Assembly: GCA_949295465.1 (NCBI GenBank)
Contig: CASFKY010000014.1
Span: 1 to 47,818, forward strand
DNA from: an uncultured Oscillospiraceae bacterium
GTDB lineage: Bacteria; Bacillota; Clostridia; Oscillospirales; Ruminococcaceae
DNA length: 47,818 nucleotides
Reading direction: 5' to 3'
Shown here in pieces: positions 25,916 to 33,840 of this stretch. Within the stretch, counting starts at the first letter, position 1, and every line of letters starts with the position of its first letter. The notes under the pieces were generated by a model. The model worked only from the letters and a program-made list of their open reading frames with translations, was not told the DNA's origin and made no database searches. The translations under genes and the position numbers were made by a program.

Positions 25916-26551
25916 TCATACCCGCATGCCGCGGGGCGGCAGGGCTGCCTGCTGCTCCTCGGTGAGGGCAACGCCATTTTCGCCCAGCAGGAAGAAGAGC
26001 TTGGCCTCGTCTTCGATCTCTTCCACCACGTTCAGAGCCTCTTCCATGCTGTGGCCCACTGCCAGGGAACCGTGGTTGGCCAGCAGCACCGAGTTGCGGG
26101 TCTCGATCACCCGGGTCACATTTTCGCACAGGTCCAGAGAACCGGGCTTGTAGTAGGGGAGGATGGGCAGATCGCCCACCCGGATGCAGTAGCCGGGGGT
26201 GTAAACCGGGATGGCGCGGTTTTTGTCCGCCGTTTTCAGGCAGGAGATGGCCACCGCGTGGACGCTGTGCACATGCACCACCGCCTGTACATCCGGCCGA
26301 TGGTAGCAGGCCAGGTGCATCCGCCACTCCTTGGAAGGCTTGCCGCCATTGGGGCAGGTGAAGCTGCCGTCCAGCTGCAAGACCACCAGATCCTCCTCTT
26401 TCAGGGATTCCAGGCTGCGCCCGGTGGGCGTGATCAGGATGCCGTCCTCACAGCGCAGGCTGATATTCCCGCCCGAGCCGCTCACCATACCCTTGGCATG
26501 GATCAGATGACAGGTATCCAGAAAAAGGCGGACCGCTTGAGATGTTTGCAT
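25916..26551 (-). CDS. Class II aldolase/adducin family protein
   Basis: A 211-residue zinc aldolase. The oxyanion and phosphate loops GSGGNISLR and TPTGRS, the metal pair HVHSVHA, and a third His in LLANHGSLAVG are present. Family members include L-fuculose-phosphate and L-ribulose-phosphate enzymes and the decarboxylase OtnC. With the FGGY kinase 23 bases downstream it probably cleaves or decarboxylates the phosphorylated product. SD GGGGGAG lies about 8 bases upstream of the ATG. The specific substrate is not determined. Confidence 0.92.
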   Translation of the reverse strand: MQTSQAVRLFLDTCHLIHAKGMVSGSGGNISLRCEDGILITPTGRSLESLKEEDLVVLQLDGSFTCPNGGKPSKEWRMHLACYHRPDVQAVVHVHSVHAVAISCLKTADKNRAIPVYTPGYCIRVGDLPILPYYKPGSLDLCENVTRVIETRNSVLLANHGSLAVGHSMEEALNVVEEIEDEAKLFFLLGENGVALTEEQQAALPPRGMRV

Positions 26552-26642
26552 AAGATCTCCCCCTATCAGAACTCTTGATACAATAATAAAGGAACTTCAC
26601 AAAAATGGAAAGACATGGAAAAGCTTTAAAATGAAATCAAAA

Positions 26643-26658
26643 ATTTTTAGGTAAATTT
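26643..26658. repeat. operator-like dyad, box A (inverted copy of box B)
   Basis: ATTTTTAGGTAAATTT, itself a TTTA-GG-TAAA dyad, and the exact reverse complement of 27074-27089. It lies in the divergent interval between the aldolase gene and the FCD fragment. Confidence 0.65.
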
Positions 26659-26685
26659 CAAAACTGATTATACCGAGAGAGCTAT

Positions 26686-26982
26686 ATGAGCCATTGCGGG
26701 AACAACCGGCTGTACAAGTTCTATCAGGACCTGGGCACCAACCGCATCACCTTCTTGGCATACCTGGGCACCAACCACTCTCCGCTGAAGATGAGCACCC
26801 TGGAGAGCAATGTGATGGAACACCAGGGAATTCTGGATGCCCTGGAGGAAGGGGACAGCCAGCGTTTTATCAACGCAGCCATCCGGCATATCTCCCGCGC
26901 CTGCGAGGACTATGCGGTGGATGACGAATGCCGCCTGAAGCTGGAGAAGCTCAGAAAGGTAAAAGCCAAATACGAGAGCTGA
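26686..26982 (+). pseudogene. Orphan FCD-domain fragment of a GntR-type regulator
   Basis: A 98-residue frame that matches only the C-terminal end of FadR-type (FCD) GntR regulators: NRLYKFYQDLGTNRITFLAY, then EHQGILDALEEGDSQRFINA, then IRHI. The winged HTH and first half of the FCD domain are missing, and nothing resembling them is found upstream, where the aldolase promoter region begins. The start has only a weak purine stretch (GAGAGAG). It could be a remnant left by deletion, or a small ligand-binding protein, though loss of DNA binding makes a remnant more likely. It lies between two copies of a 16-base operator-like repeat. Confidence 0.75.
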
Positions 26983-27030
26983 GGGAGGCGGCATCTTGCC
27001 GCGGCCCCGGCCCTGTGGGGCATATCCACA

Positions 27031-27067
27031 AGAGAACCTGCGCCCATTTGGGCGCGGGCCCCTCTTT
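27031..27067 (+). terminator. intrinsic terminator-like hairpin after the FCD fragment
   Basis: Inner stem GCGCCC-ATTT-GGGCGC with outer AGAG/CTCT pairing, followed by TTTT. Confidence 0.6.
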
Positions 27068-27073
27068 TGGAAA

Positions 27074-27110
27074 AAATTTACCTAAAAATATTAAATTTAA
27101 AGTTAAATTT
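27074..27110. promoter_or_regulatory. operator-like dyads, boxes B and C, upstream of the TRAP operon
   Basis: Box B AAATTTACCTAAAAAT (27074-27089) is the exact inverted copy of box A. Box C (27093-27110) is AAATTTAA-AG-TTAAATTT, a perfect 8-bp dyad. Their centres are 20 bases apart, two helical turns. The remainder up to dctP (27111-27257) shows no clear consensus promoter. Confidence 0.6.
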
Positions 27111-27257
27111 TAAACAGCCGGCAAAGGTACCCCGCGGCAAAAGGGCCGGGCCGCAAGGAACAGCCAAAATCAAGGAAGTATGCAGGAAAGCCCTTACCGG
27201 GCGGATCTGCGTAAAATATCAACAGAGGAACATATGATAAGGAGGATATGATCCATC

Positions 27258-28316
27258 ATGAAAAAGTCTATTGCACTGCTGATGGCAGGCGTAATGAGCG
27301 CCAGCCTGCTCACCACCTGCGGCGGTTCCGCCTCTTCTTCGTCCGCGGCCGCCTCGACTGCGGCCTCCGGGAGCGCGGCGTCCGGCGAAGCCGCCCCCGA
27401 AACCGTATACACCATGAACATCGGCTCGGCTATGAGCGCCACCAACCCCTCCACCATCGCTCTGCAGAGCTTTGAGAAGGCAGTGGAAGAGCGCACCAAC
27501 GGCGGCATCCAGGTGGAAATTTACACCGACAGCGCCCTGGGCGGCGAAGCGGACCTGATCGAGCAGGTGCGCAGCGGTTCCACCGAGGCCTGCATGCAGA
27601 TGGGTGCGGCCAACTTTGAGGGCATCAACCCGGAGGTAAACGTGGCTCTGCTGCCCTTCCTGTTCACCAGCCTGGACAGCGCCCGGGAAGCCTGGGGCGG
27701 CCAGTTTGGCCAAGAATTTGCCGAAAAGCTCATTGAGCCCATGGGCTTCAAGGTCCTGTCCATTTGGGAGAGCGGCTATCGTCATATGACCAACAACATC
27801 CGGCCCATTGTGGAGCCTGAGGACCTGAAGGGCATCAAGTTCCGCACCAATGAGAACAGCATGAAGGTTGCCATGTACGATGCGCTGGACGCCTCTGTGG
27901 TGATCATGGCCTTCTCGGACGTGTACACCGGCCTGCAGAACGGCACCATCGACGGCCAGGAGAACCCCCTCGCCAATACTTATACCTCTTCTCTGCAGGA
28001 CGTGCAGAAGTACCTGTCCCTCACCGGCCATATGTACGACGCTGCTCCGCTGGTCTGCAACGCCGACTGGTTCAACTCCCTGCCTGAGGACTACCAGACC
28101 ATCCTGGTGGAAGAGGCTGAGAACGCCCGCGCTGTGGACCTGGAGGAGAACGACGAGTCCAAGTACCTGGCTCTGCTGGAAGAGGCCGGCATGGAAGTGA
28201 ACGAAGTGGACACCGCCGCCTTCCAGGAGAAGATGCAGACTGCCTGGGACGACTATGCCGCCCAGTATGAGGATGGCCAGTACTGGATCGATCTGGCTAC
28301 CTCCTTCAACAAGTAA
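27258..28316 (+). CDS. dctP: TRAP transporter substrate-binding lipoprotein
   Basis: A 352-residue DctP-family binding protein, exported and lipid-anchored: positively charged start, hydrophobic helix and a lipobox ending LLTTC, then a Ser/Ala-rich linker before the mature domain at about 55. The substrate-binding Arg region is GIKFRTNENSM, and the segment GQENPLANTY is a typical DctP motif; the ligand is usually a carboxylate. SD AAGGAGG is 12 bases from ATG 27258; an intervening out-of-frame ATG at 27248 sits at a poor distance. First gene of a dctPQM operon whose small subunit is frameshifted. Confidence 0.95.
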   Translation: MKKSIALLMAGVMSASLLTTCGGSASSSSAAASTAASGSAASGEAAPETVYTMNIGSAMSATNPSTIALQSFEKAVEERTNGGIQVEIYTDSALGGEADLIEQVRSGSTEACMQMGAANFEGINPEVNVALLPFLFTSLDSAREAWGGQFGQEFAEKLIEPMGFKVLSIWESGYRHMTNNIRPIVEPEDLKGIKFRTNENSMKVAMYDALDASVVIMAFSDVYTGLQNGTIDGQENPLANTYTSSLQDVQKYLSLTGHMYDAAPLVCNADWFNSLPEDYQTILVEEAENARAVDLEENDESKYLALLEEAGMEVNEVDTAAFQEKMQTAWDDYAAQYEDGQYWIDLATSFNK

Positions 28317-28446
28317 TTCCGATACAGAACCCCCGAAGGGCGGCCGGGCGCAAGCGGCAGCAAACAGCGGTCAAGGGCATCCGGCCGCCCGCCTTTTGTG
28401 AGAAAAGAAGGGGACGCAGGTCCCTGAGGGAAAGGAAGGTCATCCC

Positions 28447-28955
28447 TTGGCAACGAAACTATTGGATGGAATCAAGTTTTTGCTGCGCCTGATCAGCTGT
28501 GTTTCCATCTGCTGCTCACCATCATCGTCTTTATGCAGGTGATCAACCGCAATTTCTTTGACCACTCTTTTACTTGGGTGGAAGAGGTGGTCAGCATGGC
28601 CATGGTCTTCATCACCTATATGGGTGCTGCCATGGCCACCATCAACAACAGCAATACCCGCATCGATTTCTTCATCCGCAAGCTGCCCAAGCCGGTCTAC
28701 AATGTGTTTGAGATTCTGGATGATGTGATTTGTATTGCATTTCTGGTGATCATCACGGCCTGGTCTTATAAGCTGATGCTCTCCAACTGGAGCATGGTCA
28801 CCCCGGCCCTGCGCCTGCCCCAGGGCATCAACTATTTCGCCATCATGCTGGGCTGCATCCTGATGATTATTTTCTACTTGGTTCTGTTGTGGCTGCATCT
28901 CAACAAGCTGATGGGCAAAGACACCACCAAGGCGGAGGAGGTGCTGAACCGTTGA
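28447..28955 (+). pseudogene. dctQ: TRAP transporter small permease subunit, frameshifted
   Basis: A normal DctQ start, TTG at 28447 behind AAAGGAAGG, reads LATKLLDGIKFLLRLISCVSI and then leaves frame, ending at TGA 28540. The next frame carries LLLTIIVFMQVINRNFFDHS, with WVEE following, and the remaining helices to TGA 28955. Inserting one C at about 28509 (ATCTG to ATCCTG) would rejoin them into a 169-residue four-helix DctQ. In the shifted frame translation could only restart at ATG 28533, losing most of the first helix. Either a real loss-of-function indel or a one-base sequence error. Overlaps dctM by three bases. Confidence 0.82.
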
Positions 28956-30250
28956 GTACCGGATTGATTTTGATGTTTGTGGCGCTGGCCGTCTGTCTTC
29001 TGATCGGCGTGCCGGTGGCGTTTTCCATCGGTATCAGCTGCATGACCCTTTTGTATGTGAACGGCGGCCCTTCGCTGGACATCCTGCTGCAGCGGATGGT
29101 CAGCGGCGCCAAGAGCTTTAATATGCTGGCAATGCCCATGTTTATTTTTGCGGGAGCCCTGATGATATACGGCAGCACGCCCCGGCTGATCCGGCTGGCA
29201 AATATGCTGCTGCGCCGGGTGCCCGGCGGCCTGGGCGCCACGGCCATGGCGGCCTGCGGCTTCTTCGGCGCGGTTTCCGGCTCCGGCGTGGCCTCTGCCG
29301 CTGCCATCGGCAAGATCATCGGACCCTCCATGCTGGAGCAGGGCTATCCCAAGGGGCTCACCGCCGGCCTGATCGCCGCGGGCGGCACCATGGCCTGCAT
29401 CATCCCTCCCAGCATCGTCATGGTGGTGTACGGCCAGTCGGCCAGCGTGTCGGTGGGCGATATGTTCCTGGGCGGCGTCATCCCCGGCCTGCTCACCATC
29501 TGCGCCCTCATTGCCCTGAACTGCTTCTTTGCGGCCCGCCGCCAGAAGAAGGAAGAAAGAGATGACCATGTCTACACCGCCGGCGAGGCCATCAAGGTCC
29601 TGCTGGATGCTTTCCTGCCTCTGTTGATGCCGGTGGCCATTCTGGGCGGCGTTTTCTCCGGCCTGTGCACGGCCACCGAAGCTGCGGTGGTGGCGGTGAT
29701 ATACGCCTTTTTGCTGGCGGTGTTTGTGTACCGTGAGCTGACCTTGAAGGACTTCTTCCATGTGGCAGCGGACGCAGTGGTCTCCACCGGCGTCATCATG
29801 ATCATCATTTCGGTGGCTTCTCCCTTCGGCTGGATCATGTCCACCCAGAAAGTGCCCCAGATGTTTGCCAACTGGCTGATGGGGATCACCGACTCCAAGT
29901 TCCTGATCCTGGCCTTCATCTTCCTGCTGCTGATGGTGCTGGGCATGTTCATGGAGACCGTCTGCATCATCATCCTGGTCACTCCCATCCTGCTGCCCAT
30001 CGCGGTGTCGGTGGGGATGACCCCCCTGCACTTCGGCATTGCTCTGCTGATGAGCCTGATGGTGGGCAGCCTGACGCCTCCTCTGTCGGTCAACCTGTTC
30101 ACCTCCTGCCGCGTGCTGGGCATGAAGGTGGACGAGGCTTTCCCCGATACCCTCTATGTGATTGCCACCGTGGCCATCATGTCCATCATCACCTTTGCAG
30201 TTCCGGGCCTCTCCGAGTTCCTGCCCACTGTGCTGGGCGGCGGCGCCTGA
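28952..30250 (+). CDS. dctM: TRAP transporter large permease subunit
   Basis: A 432-residue membrane protein with about twelve hydrophobic helices. Family motifs are MPMFIFAGALM, GFFGAVSGSGVASAAAIGKI and IIPPSIVMVVYG, and the late segment LTPPLSVNLFT. It is the ion-coupled channel component that accepts ligand from DctP. The start is TTG 28952 overlapping the dctQ stop (TTGA), with GGAGGAGG 10 bases upstream, consistent with coupling. Without an intact DctQ the transporter would not be expected to assemble. A bidirectional terminator follows. Confidence 0.94.
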   Translation: MSTGLILMFVALAVCLLIGVPVAFSIGISCMTLLYVNGGPSLDILLQRMVSGAKSFNMLAMPMFIFAGALMIYGSTPRLIRLANMLLRRVPGGLGATAMAACGFFGAVSGSGVASAAAIGKIIGPSMLEQGYPKGLTAGLIAAGGTMACIIPPSIVMVVYGQSASVSVGDMFLGGVIPGLLTICALIALNCFFAARRQKKEERDDHVYTAGEAIKVLLDAFLPLLMPVAILGGVFSGLCTATEAAVVAVIYAFLLAVFVYRELTLKDFFHVAADAVVSTGVIMIIISVASPFGWIMSTQKVPQMFANWLMGITDSKFLILAFIFLLLMVLGMFMETVCIIILVTPILLPIAVSVGMTPLHFGIALLMSLMVGSLTPPLSVNLFTSCRVLGMKVDEAFPDTLYVIATVAIMSIITFAVPGLSEFLPTVLGGGA

Positions 30251-30276
30251 ACTTGCAACCTGCCTCTGATCAATCG

Positions 30277-30313
30277 AAAAAGCCGGGCATCCGTTTTGGA
30301 TGCCCGGCTTTTT
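30277..30313 (+). terminator. bidirectional terminator between dctM and the SUF genes
   Basis: AAAAAGCCGGGCATCC-GTTTT-GGATGCCCGGCTTTTT: 11-bp GC stem with flanking A- and T-runs. Confidence 0.93.
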
Positions 30314-30323
30314 GTCTGGGAAT

Positions 30324-31253
30324 TTATTTCAGGAACCCGTTGACGATCTGGTCCTCGGCTTCCTTCTCGCTCAGGCCCAGGGTCATCAGCTTGATGATCT
30401 GGTCTCCGGCGATCTTGCCGATGGCGGCCTCATGGATGAGGGCCGCGTCCACATCGTTGGCGGTGAGCTGGGGAGACGCCAGCACACAGGCCTTGTCCAT
30501 GATGATGGCGTCGCACTCCGAGTGGCCCGCGCAGGGGGCGTTGCCGTTGATGCGGCTGTCGAACTGCTGGTGGCTGTGGTCCTTGGCTACGCTGCGGCTG
30601 ATCAGGTTCACGCTGGAGCCCTCGCCGTTCATGTCCACCGAGAAGTCGGCAATGGCATGCTGGTCGCCGGTGGTCATGATCTTGTCCTTGATCACCAGGC
30701 TGGCGTTCGCCTTCAGGTCGGCCACCGTCTTGCGGGTGGTGTCGTCGATGCCGCCGATCTGGGTGGTCTCCATGGTCATGGAGGCGCCCTCGTCCAGATG
30801 CACCACGGTGGTGGGGTTCATCAGCCGCTTGCCCCGGCCTTCCTGGCCGTCGCTCTCGCCGTAGTGCTTTTCGATGTACCGCACCTTGCTGTTCTTGCCC
30901 ACAAAGAAGCTGTGGACACCGTCGTGCCGGGCATCGCCCGCGCCGCAGTTGTGGATGCCGCAGCCGGCGATGATGGTGACGTCGCAGTCATCCCCCACAA
31001 AGAAGTCGTTGTACACGGTCTCTTTCAGGCCGGTCTCGCTGAGCACCACCGGGATGTGCACGCTCTCCCGCTTGGTGCCCGGCTTGATGATGATGTCAAT
31101 GCCGGATTTGTCGGTCTTGGTGACGATGTCGATATTGGCGGTGGTGTTGCGGGCAGCACTCTGGCCGTTGGCGCGGATGTTGTAGGCGCCCACCGGCAGA
31201 GCATCCAGCTCGGCCACTTCCTTCAAAAGATTCATCTGAATCTGGTCCAACAT
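30324..31253 (-). CDS. sufB: SufB/SufD-family Fe-S scaffold protein of the minimal SUF (SMS) type
   Basis: A 309-residue beta-helix protein of the SufBD family, much shorter than SufB of full suf operons (about 470). The core TTRKTVADLKANASLVIKD and C-terminal HEAAIGKI, with the SLVIKDKIMTTGD and GHSECDAIIMD segments, match the short Sms/SufB proteins of archaea and anaerobes, which pair only with SufC. The conserved GHSECD Cys and HEAAIGKI His-Glu are candidate cluster-building residues. It assembles Fe-S clusters in the cytosol with the ATPase encoded 16 bases upstream. No sufS, sufU or sufD is present here. Confidence 0.9.
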   Translation of the reverse strand: MLDQIQMNLLKEVAELDALPVGAYNIRANGQSAARNTTANIDIVTKTDKSGIDIIIKPGTKRESVHIPVVLSETGLKETVYNDFFVGDDCDVTIIAGCGIHNCGAGDARHDGVHSFFVGKNSKVRYIEKHYGESDGQEGRGKRLMNPTTVVHLDEGASMTMETTQIGGIDDTTRKTVADLKANASLVIKDKIMTTGDQHAIADFSVDMNGEGSSVNLISRSVAKDHSHQQFDSRINGNAPCAGHSECDAIIMDKACVLASPQLTANDVDAALIHEAAIGKIAGDQIIKLMTLGLSEKEAEDQIVNGFLK

Positions 31254-31269
31254 AAGGTATTCCCTCCCT

Positions 31270-32001
31270 TTACTTTGCCATCTTGTCGGTCAGCACGCTG
31301 CATGCCTGGGGGCCGGCGTCGGCGCTGGCCAGCAGCATGGGCAGGATCTCTTCCCGGGTGCCGTACTTGGCGATGGTGCCGTCCTTCACATACACGATCT
31401 TGTCGGCGATGTTCAGGATCCGCTCCTGGTGACTGATGATGAGAATGTTGCCCTTGGTCTGCTCGTACATCTTCTCAAACACCCGGATCAGGTTCTGGAA
31501 GCTCCACAGGTCGATGCCCGCCTCGGGCTCGTCAAAAATGCTCAGTTTGGTGCCCCGGGCCAGCACCATGGCGATCTCGATCCGCTTCATCTCGCCGCCC
31601 GACAGGCTGTCGTTCAGCTCCCGGTCCATATAATCCCGGGCGCACAGGCCCACCTCGCTGAGGATCTCGCAGTCCTCTGCCAGGCTGCTCTTCTTGCCGC
31701 TGGCCAGGGCCATCAGGTCCCGCACCCGCAGCCCCTTGAACCGCACCGGCTGCTGGAAGGCATAGCTGATGCCCTTCTTGGCCCGCTCGCTCACCGACAG
31801 GCCGGTGATGTCCTCGCCGTCCAGCAGGATCTGGCCGGAGGTGGGGGTGTTGATGCCCGCGATGATCTTGGCCAGGGTGGATTTGCCCCCGCCATTGGGG
31901 CCGGTGATGGCCACGAAGCGGTCGTTGATGGTAAGGTTTACGTCGTGCAGGATCTCCTTGGAGTCTTCCACTTCAAACCCGATGTTTCTCAATTCCAGCA
32001 T
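31270..32001 (-). CDS. sufC: SufC-family Fe-S cluster assembly ATPase
   Basis: A 243-residue ABC-type ATPase. Walker A is GPNGGGKST, the signature LSGGEMKR, and Walker B LSIFDEPEAGID followed by the SHQER switch His. ATG 32001 (MLELRNIGF) is chosen because GGGAGG lies about 10 bases upstream; the longer frame runs into the promoter leader. It energises the SufB scaffold. The two genes form an operon read from the promoter at 32139-32166. Confidence 0.94.
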   Translation of the reverse strand: MLELRNIGFEVEDSKEILHDVNLTINDRFVAITGPNGGGKSTLAKIIAGINTPTSGQILLDGEDITGLSVSERAKKGISYAFQQPVRFKGLRVRDLMALASGKKSSLAEDCEILSEVGLCARDYMDRELNDSLSGGEMKRIEIAMVLARGTKLSIFDEPEAGIDLWSFQNLIRVFEKMYEQTKGNILIISHQERILNIADKIVYVKDGTIAKYGTREEILPMLLASADAGPQACSVLTDKMAK

Positions 32002-32138
32002 AGATAAATGCCTCCCAAAGCCCGCCGTTTTGTCTTCCTGCCAAAGCATGGCCCAAACGCCGGGAAATCATGCCATTTGAACGTATTTTTGGTTTGCTGA
32101 GAACAGGAACTTCTATCACAATCCCTGTCAGCATGTTC

Positions 32139-32166
32139 AGTATATCATAAAAAAAGGCAATGTCAA
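32139..32166 (-). promoter_or_regulatory. promoter of the sufC-sufB operon
   Basis: Minus strand TTGACA (32161-32166) and TATACT (32139-32144) with a 16-base spacer and an extended TGA before the -10. Confidence 0.82.
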
Positions 32167-32404
32167 AGGGGTTCCACTGAAATCCTATAGAAATAGAAGG
32201 AATTCGGGAAAATTGCCAAAATTTTCGCCGGATTTCTGGGTCATCTGCGCAGGCAAGGGACGCCCCGGCAGCGGGCAGGGCCCGGCAAAACGAGAGGGCT
32301 CAGGGGCGGCAGCCCGGGCAAAGCCCCCGGCGCAAGGGGCTTGCCAAAAGGCCGGGAAAGGCGGCAGGCCCCGGCCGCCCCAAAAAGGCAGCCGGGGCCC
32401 GGCC
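32167..32404. other. intergenic region between suf promoter and thiD 3' end, with thiD hairpin
   Basis: No gene seen. It holds a small AT dyad GAAAATT-GCCAA-AATTTTC (32208-32226) and, just after the thiD stop on the minus strand, a strong stem GGCCCCGGC/GCCGGGGCC (32367-32399) without a clear U-tract, possibly a weak terminator or mRNA end stem. Confidence 0.5.
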
Positions 32405-33205
32405 TCAGCACTCGAATTCAGGGATGGCAAAGCCGTGGTCCATGGGGCCGCTGCCCTGGCCCAGATCCAGCCCGGCAGCCAGGGCGCCGCTGATATAGGC
32501 CTTGGCCCGGCGCACGCTCTCGCTGAGGGAATAGCCCTTGGCCAGGTTGGCGGCAATGGCGCTGCTGAGGGTACAGCCGGTGCCGTGGGTGTTGGGGTTC
32601 TGGATGCGGCGGCCCTGGAACCACACCGGCCCCTCGCCGCTGTACAGCAGGTCGTTGGCGTCGTTCAGCTGGTGGCCTCCCTTGCAGAGCACGGCGCAGC
32701 CGTATTGCTCATAGATCTGACGGGCGGCCTGCTCCATATCCTCGGGGCTCTTCACCGGCCGGCCCCAGAGCACTTCGGTCTCGGGGATGTTGGGGGTGAT
32801 GAGGGTGGCCAGGGGCAGCAGTTCCTTCTGGAGGGTCTCCACCGCCTCCTCGCTGATGAGGCGGGAGCCGCTGGTGGCCACCATCACCGGGTCCACCACC
32901 AGATTCTGAGCCTGGTAGAACCGCAGCTTCTGGGCAATCACCCGGATGAGGGCCGAGGAGGAGACCATCCCGGTCTTTACCGCGTCGGGGCGCAGGTCAG
33001 TAAAGACCGCGTCGATCTGGGCGGCCAGGAACTCGGGGCTCACCTCATAGATGCCGCTCACCCCCAGGGTGTTCTGGGCGGTAAGGGCGGTAATGGCGCT
33101 GGTGGCAAACACCTTGTTGGCCAGCATGGTTTTGATATCGGCCTGAATCCCGGCGCCGCCGCCGGAATCGCTGCCTGCGATGGTCAAAGCAATTTTCATG
33201 GTCAT
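32405..33205 (-). CDS. thiD: Hydroxymethylpyrimidine/phosphomethylpyrimidine kinase
   Basis: A 266-residue ribokinase-fold kinase that phosphorylates HMP and HMP-P for thiamine synthesis. Motifs: [38 protein letters not shown] and the anion-hole/catalytic [12 protein letters not shown]. Its ATG (33205) overlaps the TGA of the preceding HAD gene in ATGA, so the two are translationally coupled. Third gene of the thiE-HAD-thiD operon behind a TPP riboswitch. Confidence 0.96.
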   Translation of the reverse strand: MTMKIALTIAGSDSGGGAGIQADIKTMLANKVFATSAITALTAQNTLGVSGIYEVSPEFLAAQIDAVFTDLRPDAVKTGMVSSSALIRVIAQKLRFYQAQNLVVDPVMVATSGSRLISEEAVETLQKELLPLATLITPNIPETEVLWGRPVKSPEDMEQAARQIYEQYGCAVLCKGGHQLNDANDLLYSGEGPVWFQGRRIQNPNTHGTGCTLSSAIAANLAKGYSLSESVRRAKAYISGALAAGLDLGQGSGPMDHGFAIPEFEC

Positions 33206-33840
33206 AGGGTTTCACTCCAATCCTGCCAGTTTTTCAGCCGGGCCCGCAGGCCCGGGGGATATTCCTTGGGGTCGCTGTAGGGGTCCTCCACCGCATACAC
33301 CTGAAAGCCGGCCGCCACCGCGGTGGCGAGGCAGCGGGGGCTGTCCTCAAAGACGGCGGCCTGGCCCGGCTGATCTCCTCCCAGCCGGGAGAGGGCCTCC
33401 AGATACACGTCCGGCTTGTCCTTGCCGGCGCCGGGGCGGGTGGTGAGCACAAAGGCAAAATACTCCGCCAGCCCCATCCGCTCCAGTGCGGCCTGCACCA
33501 GCGGGCTGTCGGTGCTGGTGGCAATGCAGCAGGGGCAGCCGTGGGCCCGCAGGGTCTCCAGCACCCGGCGGACGCCGGGCTTGGGCTGTACCCGCAGCCG
33601 GTATTCTTCTGTCACCCGGCCCAGCACCATCCGGGTCAGCTCCTCTTCGCTCTGGGGCAGCTGGTATTCCCGCTTCATCAGCCGCAGGCTGTCGGTGAGG
33701 TTCAGATGGACCATCCGGCGGCTCAGGTCCGGAGCCGGCTCCCTGCCCAGGGAGCGCAGCAGCCGGGGGGCGCTGTCCGACCAGACATACATGCTGTCGG
33801 CCAGGGTGCCGTCAAAATCAAAGATGTTGAAATGTTCCAT
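33202..33840 (-). CDS. HAD-superfamily hydrolase in the thiamine operon
   Basis: A 212-residue subfamily IA phosphatase. Motif I DFDGTLADS supplies the nucleophile Asp and acid Asp; motif II is ATSTDS, the Lys is in GKDKPDVYLEAL, and motif III is FEDSPR. It lies between thiE and thiD with one-base (thiE stop) and four-base (thiD start) overlaps, so a thiamine-related phosphatase (for example TMP or HMP-P dephosphorylation, or metabolite repair) is plausible by context. Sequence alone does not give the substrate. Confidence 0.9.
   Translation of the reverse strand: MEHFNIFDFDGTLADSMYVWSDSAPRLLRSLGREPAPDLSRRMVHLNLTDSLRLMKREYQLPQSEEELTRMVLGRVTEEYRLRVQPKPGVRRVLETLRAHGCPCCIATSTDSPLVQAALERMGLAEYFAFVLTTRPGAGKDKPDVYLEALSRLGGDQPGQAAVFEDSPRCLATAVAAGFQVYAVEDPYSDPKEYPPGLRARLKNWQDWSETL

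Noticed and set aside
26643-27089. 16-base inverted repeats as ends of an insertion sequence
   Set aside because: The interval encodes no transposase and no target duplication is evident; each repeat is itself a dyad, which fits an operator better.
27248-27475. Out-of-frame ATG start just after the dctP Shine-Dalgarno
   Set aside because: The product has no recognisable sequence, and the overlapping frame encodes a clear DctP lipoprotein.
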